Positions 56,580-64,000 of a stretch of 64,000 nt of DNA are shown piece after piece. Numbering within the stretch: the stretch's first letter is position 1; every line of letters starts with the position of its first letter. Made by a program: the position numbers and the translations under genes. This stretch comes from Bagarius yarrelli. Its lineage: Eukaryota; Chordata; Actinopteri; Siluriformes; Sisoridae. Location: contig VCAZ01000003.1 of assembly GCA_005784505.1 (NCBI GenBank), positions 401,501-465,500 on the forward strand, written 5' to 3'. The notes beneath the pieces were generated by a model. The model saw only the letters and a list, made by a program, of their open reading frames with translations. It made no database searches and was not told the DNA's origin.

Positions 56580-57119
56580 TACATTTACATTTACATTTAC
56601 AGCATTTGGCAGACGTCCTTATCCAGAGTGACTTACTTTTATCTCATTTATACAACTGAGCAATTGGGGGTTAAGGGCCTTGCTTGGGGGCCCAACAGTG
56701 GTGGCTTATTGGGGCTGGGAATCAAACCCACAATCTTTGGGTTGGTAGACTAACACCTACCAAAGTGGTAGCCTGGGGGTTAAGGTGTTAGACTACCACC
56801 TGGAAGATCGTGGTTTGATTCCCAGCACCACTTAACCCCCAATTGCTCAGTCATGTAACAGATGTAAGTTGCTCTGGGTAAGGGCGTCTGCTAAATGCCA
56901 AATGTTGGGGGAAGTGGTGGCTCATGGTGAAGGACTACCAACCCAAAGGTTGTGGGTTCGATTCCCATCTCTACCAAGCCAACAAAGCTGGGCCCCTTAG
57001 CAAGGCCCTCAACCCCCAATTGCTGTTGTATAAATGAGATAAATGTAGGTCGCTCTGGATAAGGGCAGCTGCCTAATGCTGTAAATGTAAGACCTTAACC
57101 AAGGAGCCACCATTTCCCA
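56580..57119. repeat. Nested SINE-B cluster (three copies)
   Basis: A minus-strand copy runs from its tail at 56580 to CTAACACCT near 56756, then resumes with ACCTTAACCAAGGAGCCACC at 57091-57119. Two plus-strand copies lie in the gap: 56763-56905 (middle partly deleted) and 56908-57089 (full length). The repeated ACCT at both edges could be a short target duplication. Confidence 0.75.
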
Positions 57120-57424
57120 CCCATTCTATAGGTGGATGAAATAAAAGAGTTTTGCTTCCACCCTGTGGAGACTGTTGGAACTGCAGTGTTTTTGATGACT
57201 GATACTGGAAAGTCATTTTAGTCATATAAGATAAATGTATATCTTACAGTTTAAATGAAAAATACCCAGATACCCGCATGACACGCATATTCAACCAATA
57301 AATACAAGTATAGAATGTTAGGACACTTTATGAACTTAACACACATAGGGGTGGGGCCAGAAGTCACTTAAACATTTTCAAGATGGCTGACAACACCCCA
57401 GTGGTCTTACAGATGTGGTTTTAA

Positions 57425-57546
57425 GTTACATTTAAATTTCTGGCATTCAGCAGACACCCCTATTCAGCACGACTTACATTTAACCCCCTTACTGGCCATT
57501 GAGAGTCTTGTTCAGAGGCCCAGCAGTGGAAGTTTGGTGGTGCTGA
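57425..57546 (-). repeat. SINE-B, tail and middle
   Basis: GGCATTCAGCAGACACCCCT to CCAGCAGTGGAAGTTTGGTG. Head absent. Confidence 0.7.
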
Positions 57547-57591
57547 GGAAAATTCACCATTAAAGATAAATTTAGCTTTAGCTGTGTCACT

Positions 57592-57783
57592 TTACATTTA
57601 CAGCATTTGGCAGACGCTCTTCATCCAGAGCAGCTTACATTTATCTCTTTTATACAACTGAACAATTAGTAGTTAAGGGCCTTGTTTAGGGGCCCGGAGG
57701 TGGCAGTTTAATGGTCTTGAAAAATCAAACCCTGATCTTCCAATTAGCAGTCCAACACCTTAACCACTGCACTACCACTTCCC
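57592..57783 (-). repeat. SINE-B, full length
   Basis: Tail GCATTTGGCAGACGCTCTTC to head CACTGCACTACCACTTCCC. Confidence 0.85.
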
Positions 57784-58110
57784 TAATATTTAAGTGCATT
57801 TCATTTGCCATCAACCAGGAAATAACTTAGTATCATAGTGGTTTTTTTAAGTTGTATGTATTTATTATTTATTTATTATTATACTGAACCTACACAATAA
57901 TAAGTAATGCTTTTTCGAATCAGTGTATTATTGTATTATTATTATTGTAGGGTTAAATAATAATCAGTTTTGCCGGCAAATCTCTTAAAACCAAAAGTAA
58001 TACAAGCAGAACTTAATCTACGATGTGCATTAATTAGTACTCATTATACTGGTCAATTCTCAAGTCTCATTGGTCAGAAGGTTTGGGTTAACTTAGCACG
58101 GCTAATATAC

Positions 58111-58247
58111 GGAAGGTGGTAGCGCAGTGGTTAAGGTGTTGGACTGCTAATTGAAAGATCAAGGTTCGATTCCCAGCACCACCCAGTTACCACTGCTGGG
58201 CCCCTAAGAAAGGCCCTCAACCCCCATCTGCCAAATGCTGTAAATAT
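58111..58247 (+). repeat. SINE-B with internal deletion
   Basis: Perfect-looking head (GTGGTAGCGCAGTGGTTAAG, GGTTCGATTCCCAGCACC). The stretch from TTGCTCAG to GATAAGG is missing before CTGCCAAATGCTGTAA. Confidence 0.82.
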
Positions 58248-58672
58248 AAATTTTTTTTAATTTTTTTTATTAGCTCTCGTTAGTAATTTCTATATCATAT
58301 CATACACACAGAACCAAGTGCAAGTCTTAGGAGAGTTCATTTGGTTCTGTCCTTTTATTGTAGTGTATCTATGTTTAGATCATGTGACCCTTAGCCATCA
58401 GCTGTTTAGACATCAATTATAGGTTAGCTTTGCGTCAACATTAGATGTTCTCGAAATAACTGGAAATGCGTGTTGAGATACAAGGTCAGTCTGCCTCATG
58501 CAGTTCTGGCACCAAGGTGGCGGAATAAACTAACAGAACAGCAGAGTCAAGTTGCTCAGTTTCCAACAGTTTGAGGTTTATGTTACACCAGAATTGCTCT
58601 GTTCACCTTTCGCTATGCGTAAGAAGTTTATTTGGGTTCGCGTTCTGGATTTTTGACCTAAAGTGGTCAGTG

Positions 58673-58840
58673 TCGGGCCCTTGAGCAAGGCCCTTATCCC
58701 TTTCTTCTTCAAAAGGTAGATCAAAAAGTTGTTGGACTACTAGTTAAAAGAACAGGGTTTGATTGCCAGCACGTTTCTACTGCTGGGCCCTTGATCAAGG
58801 CCCTTAAACTCTAAATTGCTCAATCGCTCTGGATATAATT
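58673..58840 (+). repeat. Two SINE-B fragments
   Basis: TCGGGCCCTTGAGCAAGGCC at 58674 and, from 58735, a second copy from GTTGGACTACTAGTTAAAAG to CTCAATCGCTCTGGATATAA. Confidence 0.65.
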
Positions 58841-59510
58841 ACATAAAATACTTGTTAAAATCTGTTATAACACTTTTCAGATACTGTATAAACTCCTGAA
58901 GTTTGAAGTAAGTAATAATAAATCTGCTAAACACAGAAATCAATTAACAATTTTAACCTTTTCTCTGGGATGTTATTAAGTTTATCAACTTCCTACTATT
59001 AATGTATAAGCTATAAGACCTGGTAGAATAGTTTTGGTATCCTATACATTTCAATTTAATAGATCATGAAACCCCAGCAGGTATAAGTCTATTTGTCTTA
59101 AAAGATGGTGTCTTCACTTTTTTGAGACAATGTAATTTGAGCCAATTATAAACATCATGTGACTAACCACACACAGAGAAGGTGGAGTAAGAGCACCGTG
59201 TTGTTGACATTAACTGATGACACCAGTGTGGTGATCATTGGCTGTTTGAGTCCAACAGGTGTCTGTGTATTTGTATGAGCTGCATTACAACCTTCAGAAT
59301 TACTATTTTGTTCCACATTTATCAAAATAGCATTGATATAAATCCGCCATGCTCCATATTTGGTAATACATTACCGTACCTCAAGTTCTGTTCTATTTAG
59401 TGTTTTCCTGCTCATTAAATTAATTAAAAATTATTTTATTATTATTTTATAGCAAACTTTTTAATGGATGAATTTCAGTCACAATTACACATGTGCTGTA
59501 ATTAACATGA
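58841..59510. other. No gene seen
   Basis: AT-rich unique-looking sequence between the interferon gene and the phosphofructokinase promoter. Confidence 0.3.
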
Positions 59511-59512
59511 TT

Positions 59513-59865
59513 GGGGCAGCACGGTGGATTAGTAGTTATTATTGTTGCCTCAAAGCAAGAAGGTCACAGGTTCGTAAGTCTTTCTGTGTGAAGTTTGCAT
59601 GTTCTCTCTGTGTTTGCGTTGGTTTACTCCGGTCTACTGGTGACTCTAAATTGTAAGTTTAAGTGTGAGTTGGGGTGTTTGTCTGTATTTGGCTCTGTGA
59701 TGGACTGGCAACATGTCCAGGATGTACTCCTGCCCTTCACAGATAGACTCCAACAGATCCCCGTGACCCTGATTAGGAAAAAGCAGGTATAAACACTGGA
59801 TGGATGGATGGATGGATATAGATGAATAGATAAATTGATGGATGGATGGATGGATGGATGGATAA
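59513..59865 (+). repeat. SINE-A followed by (GGAT)n
   Basis: Plus-strand copy with gaps in the centre (head GGGGCAGCACGGTGGATTAG, tail CTCCAACAGATCCCCGTGAC). The tail expands into (GGAT)n at 59799-59865. Confidence 0.82.
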
Positions 59866-59894
59866 ATGAATGGCTTAACAGTATTAAAGAATGT

Positions 59895-60180
59895 TATGGG
59901 AGTTTGCATGTTCTCCCTGTGCTTGTTACTCCGGGTTCTCTGATTTCCTCCCACAGTCCAAAAACATGTATGTTAGGGTGATTGGTGATTTTAAATTACC
60001 CATAGGAGAATGTGTGTGTGGCCCTGTGATGGACTGGCGACCTGTCCAGGGTGTACCCCTCCTGCCTTTTGCTTTTTTAGACACAGCTGGTATAGACTCC
60101 AGCAGATCCATGTGACCCCACATTAGGAAATAAGCAGGTATAGAAGATAAATGAATGAATAATTAAATGAATGAATAGAT
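59895..60180 (+). repeat. SINE-A without head
   Basis: Starts at GGGAGTTTGCATGTTCTCCC and runs to AAGCAGGTATAGAAGATAAATGAATG. Direct repeat of the preceding copy. Confidence 0.82.
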
Positions 60181-60599
60181 GAATGTTAAGATTATTACAT
60201 GACAATATGATTACTAATATTGGAGAATCGTATAGGTCCAGAAGAGCCGTCCCAAAGAGTGGACCGACATATGAAGGACAAATCACTGTGTCTAGTATAT
60301 TATTTTGTTGGATTTTTCTTATAATTTTTAAATATTTGCATTGAAAAGAATTCAGAATTTGCTTTATTGCCAAATAAGTGCAATGGGTAGATATGTACAA
60401 AAAATGTCTCTTAGTATGCTGGTGCTTAAAAGTTTAATTCTGTAATATGCCACCTTGACCGGCTTAATTATATAATCATAAAGATTTAAAGAGAAAAATA
60501 TCCTTTTGTTGTAATTTTTATAAAACATTCTTTAGTAAAATAATATAAATAAATAAAATAATATCAAGTACTGTTATTACACTATTCAGGAAAACCATG

Positions 60600-60878
60600 C
60601 GTCTATGCCCCGCCTACATCGTGTTACACTTTGCGGAAGCGTCTAAAATACAACCGATCTGATTTGTTAAAACGAAAACACGTCACCGTTATGTGAAACG
60701 CCATTGGACAATCTGTCAATCTGTCCCGTTATGTTAATAAGCCATCGTTGGCGGACGTGCCATAGCGGTGTATCGAGAGACAGGAAAGGGGCGGACAGTG
60801 TGTCCCAAACGGCACAAATTTACCCCGGATTTTAATTTCTTTTCTATACATTTTCGTTTCGCTGTTAGTGGAACGAAA
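60600..60878 (+). promoter_or_regulatory. Promoter and 5' UTR of the phosphofructokinase gene
   Basis: This stretch is richer in CpG than its surroundings. An inverted GC box (GCCCCGCC) lies at 60607-60614 and a direct one (AGGGGCGG) at 60787-60794. An inverted CCAAT box (ATTGG) lies at 60703-60707 and a CACGTCA E-box/CRE-like site at about 60679-60685. No convincing TATA box is placed. This housekeeping-type promoter suits a glycolytic gene. Confidence 0.5.
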
Positions 60879-60969
60879 ATGTCGAAGCCCGACACCAAGA
60901 AGTTTTTTGAGAATCTCACCGGAGCTGGAAAAGCCATCGCTGTACTGACGAGCGGAGGAGATGCTCAAG
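60879..60969 (+). CDS. pfkp: ATP-dependent 6-phosphofructokinase, first coding exon (platelet type likely)
   Basis: Phosphofructokinase phosphorylates fructose 6-phosphate to fructose 1,6-bisphosphate in the cytosol, the committed step of glycolysis. This exon encodes 30 residues plus the first base of codon 31. Residues 15-30 (GAGKAIAVLTSGGDAQ) match the conserved start of the catalytic fold, where GGD begins the ATP-binding loop; the next residues in the family are GMNAA. The donor is CAAG|GTACCG, leaving phase 1 as in other vertebrate PFK genes. The leader K-K-F-F-E-N-L-T resembles the PFKP leader more than PFKM or PFKL. The ATG has A at -3. The frame is open back to an in-frame ATG at 60768, which would add 37 residues; I prefer 60879 because it gives the family's usual leader. 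No second exon is visible before the window ends, so intron 1 exceeds 3 kb. Confidence 0.88.
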
Positions 60970-60989
60970 GTACCGTGACACGGGATGTA

Positions 60990-61090
60990 TCCCAAAAAAC
61001 ATGTCTAATCCCTACATATGCGCGCTATGTAGGGTACGAGGTTACAGCGCGTCTGTACACTATGTAGTAAATTAAGCTTGTTTTGGGATT
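60990..61090. mobile_element. Short palindromic MITE in intron 1 of the phosphofructokinase gene
   Basis: ATCCCAAAAAAC at 60989-61000 and GTTTTGGGAT at 61080-61089 form inverted ends around an inner palindrome CTACATATGCGCGCTATGTAG (61012-61032). It lies about 20 bases after the exon 1 donor. Confidence 0.45.
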
Positions 61091-62725
61091 TAGCTAGTGT
61101 TTGTCAGTGTTCTCCGTGACATTGTAAAGGACAAATTAAACACGAGAAACTGCTGTATTTTGGTCATGACATCTTAAACACAGTCTAAACAGTGATAAAA
61201 TATTATCCTAGATATAAAAATATACAAATAAAAACAAGAATGTTTAGTGCAGGAATTAAGCTATGGCTGCTCTTGGTTAGCTTAATGACAGCCTGTGTAG
61301 GTTAAATCCTTTACATTCACTGTAAGGATATGATGTTTAAATCCACTTTATTTTTAATTTTATTTTATATATATATATATTGTAATCTGAGATTTTACAG
61401 TACAGTGTGGAATATGTAATTAAAAAGATCTCACTTCAAATTATTTATTTATTTATTTTCGAATAAAAATCGGATTGCAGTTTGTTTTCCCAGGTGCTAC
61501 AGTTTTATACGACACATAATTATAATAACAATAATAAAATAAAAATGTCTAGCACTGCATTGCGGAGACGAACATCACGTAGGCTGCGTTGAAAAAAACG
61601 CATACTAACCTACCGAATAAGCCTAAAATGCGAAAACTGTGCGCGACGTATGGTCCCCATGGCAACCGTTTCTTTACTATTACTATAACGGTGACCAGGT
61701 TCGTCACGCTTTAAGTCGTTGTTTCGCCTTTTTTAAAATTAGTTTTCCTGTTTATGACCTCAAACCAGGAAGTCGTTTTTTATCTCAGCTTTAGCACAAC
61801 CCTTTTATTACTCATCATAAAACATTTAAATGCTTTTATTGGATGCTAAGATTTAAATAGAAGCGGAAATGACGTCATCACACGGGCTACGTGATCAGCT
61901 GCAGTTACCTGCTTAAGGTTGGGTTGCCATGTTTGGTGTTGGTTTTTTTTTTTTTCAGTTTACTGTTACGTATAACCCGTGTGTGTACCGACACACACAC
62001 ACACACACACACACACGGACACACACATACGCAAGACGGCGTTTGTGTTCTTGAAGTAAAAAAAAAAAATAAATGGGAAAAAAAAGTAAAAACATATTGT
62101 AACCTGGCAACCCAAGGCGGAAACGCAGAGTCATACACAGCGTACGAGGGTAAAGGCACGTCACCCTGCGGTGGGAAACACACACACACATACACTCACA
62201 CTGTACAGAAATCCACCATCATCAGTTGATGCTGTATAACCCAAACTATCTGTATGATTTTATTCTTTAAGGGAATAAAAGTTTAACCCCTTCAAGCAAC
62301 ACTAAAATCTTGATGGTACTCAATATGGCTCTGGTCCTTTCCGGTCCCACTCCCCCCTCTCTCTCTTCCCTATTTCATGTCTCTTGGAGGTACTCCACAC
62401 ATGGTACTCCAATATGGCCAAAGGTTTGTGGCCAACTGACCGTCACACCAATATGTGCTTTCTGAACATCCCAGTCCAGATTTAGTCCCCTGACTAAGAA
62501 TCTATGTTTAAAGAGTTCATTACACATTTTATACATTCATAATTCAAAGTACTTGACAAACAAGGAATAAGACTTACCAGCAGCATCGCTGACAGGGTAC
62601 ACAACCTGCGTTAGCTTTCTGTAGGTCGCTGATGTTGCTAATTAACGCGGAACGAGATAATGTGTTATTACTTATTAGAGCCTGATAGGTTTCTCACTCG
62701 ATTGATTAGTAATTAACAAATAATA
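61091..62725. other. Phosphofructokinase intron 1, no exon seen
   Basis: AT-rich intronic sequence with (TA)n at 61365-61380 and (CA)n at 61994-62014. No sequence resembling the second PFK exon (G-M-N-A-A-V-R) is present. Confidence 0.5.
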
Positions 62726-62726
62726 C

Positions 62727-63017
62727 AGCAAGAAGGAGTCTTTCTGTGTGGAGTTTGCATGTTCTTCCTGTACTTGTGTGGGTTTACTCCGGGTTCTCCG
62801 GTTTCCTCCCACAGTCCAAAAACATGTATGTAAGATAGATTGGTGATTCTTAATTACCCATAGGAGTGGGTGTGTGTGTGTGTGTGGCGCTGTGATGGAC
62901 TGGTGACCTGTCCAGGGTGTCCCCCCCCTCCTGCCTTTCGCTCTTTCAGAGCTGGCTGGGATAGACTCCAGCAGATCCCCGTGAATAGAAGATGAAAGAA
63001 TGAATGAATAAATGATT
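62727..63017 (+). repeat. SINE-A without head, in intron 1
   Basis: From AGCAAGAAGGAGTCTTTC through CCTCCCACAGTCCAAAAACA to GAATAGAAGATGAAAGAATG. Confidence 0.85.
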
Positions 63018-63535
63018 ACTAATTATATTGGTGTCATAACATAGAAGAGGTTTTAAGATTTAGTTCCTAAATTTAACGACTCCGTCGGACATCTTACATG
63101 ACGAACAAACTACTGGAACGGCGGGTCATGTTGGCTGTTGGCTGTTTGTGATGATAAGAAATAAACAGAATAAAGCTAACCCTATCTTTATATAATTAGG
63201 AGATATTAAAGCGTCACTCATTCGTCACATTGTCTCATTGTCAGGTCCCGAACACCAGGTTATAAATCCTGGCAGCTGATAACATACAACAAACATAGCA
63301 GGGAACATTTAGACCCTCAGCACAATTTCATACGACCAGCAGGGTTTTTTCTGCAGTTCCAGAAGATCACCAGCAGGGTCAGATGTTTCGATGTAAACCT
63401 TCTGGAGAATCGATGATGTTGCTCAAGGACTCCAGGACAACCTGAAAAAGCTGTGATTATCACCAAGGAAGAGAATATGCTGCTCTTTTTTAACAGTTTT
63501 TGTAGGTTGGTAAACTTTAATTAGTGATCTAATGC

Positions 63536-63873
63536 AGGGGTTCCCAACCCTGGTCTGCAGATCCGTACCGGTCCATGGATCATTTAGTACTGGGGCCGCA
63601 AAAAAAAAAGTGTGGTTATAGTTATTTTTCATCCATTTAGCTGAAACAAATTACTGTTTCCGCTCAACAAGCTTGAGGCAAAAAACAAAATTCACTGGAG
63701 AGCTTTTTTAGGTCGGAATGAGCTAAAGATGGGACAGCAGAGAATTTACAGACAGACAGCAATAAGAAAGTACCAAGATTCCTACCTGTTATAGTAATTA
63801 TCTAATATAAAGTGTAATTATTGCATTTAGATTGCATACTATAAGCTAAGAGGGTTTTTGTTAGTGGACTACA

Positions 63874-63921
<48 letters not shown>

Positions 63922-64000
63922 ACCCCCCCCCCCCCCCCCCCCCCCCCCCCCACCACCACCAATCCGCCGCGTCTCTACCCGGTCTGTGGAAACATTTTCA
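63536..64000. mobile_element. hAT-like element, cut by the window edge, with long poly(C)
   Basis: CAGGGGTTCCCAACCCTGGT then CCGTACCGGTCCATGGATCA is a common fish hAT-type end, and TACCCGGTCTGTGGAAACAT at 63977-63996 is the approach to the opposite end. Between them lies a C run of about 75 bases with one A (63878-63952). Confidence 0.55.

Noticed and set aside
61891..62229. 112-codon frame in the phosphofructokinase intron
   Set aside because: Driven by T, CA and A runs. No similarity to the second PFK exon.

Overview
The window reads as nuclear DNA of a teleost fish, perhaps an otophysan such as a catfish (the lineage is an inference from repeat style). It is AT-rich and intron-rich, it carries long microsatellites, and it is packed with fish-type transposable elements. 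No bacterial-type operons, rRNA genes, CRISPR arrays or intact transposase genes are present. Most long open frames are translations of microsatellites or SINEs.

Only two vertebrate protein-coding genes can be supported, both on the + strand in the last 16 kb. The first, at about 48.95-54.86 kb, is a complete spliced gene with one non-coding exon and five coding exons, all joined in phase 0. It encodes a 163-residue secreted four-helix cytokine whose last exon carries the type I interferon CAWE signature. Its promoter has an NF-kappaB-type site, an IRF half-site and a TATA box. The second is the first coding exon of a 6-phosphofructokinase gene, probably the platelet type (pfkp), at 60879-60969. 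Its promoter is GC-box/CCAAT type, and its first intron runs off the right edge.

The left 48 kb is a gene desert. It holds two abundant tRNA-derived SINE families (called SINE-A, V-SINE/DANA-like, and SINE-B, whose 3' tail resembles the L2 LINE tail). It also holds fragments of LINEs (RTE at 5.4 and 29.4-30.9 kb, L2 at 38.8-39.5 kb), a DIRS tyrosine-recombinase retroelement (27.4-28.3 kb), a Tc1 element (12.3-13.2 kb), several hAT-like and other MITEs, a possible solo LTR and tRNA pseudogene fragments. Between them lie repeat-poor, compositionally balanced blocks (for example 8.9-9.3, 13.45-13.75, 16.75-17.0, 31.2-31.4, 31.9-32.3 and 39.6-40.0 kb) that could be conserved regulatory DNA. One orphan open frame at 23.4-23.7 kb looks like coding sequence, but I do not recognise it.

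The most interesting result is the interferon gene lying about 6 kb upstream of a phosphofructokinase gene in the same direction. Its introns are enlarged by SINEs and by very long TA and GA tracts.
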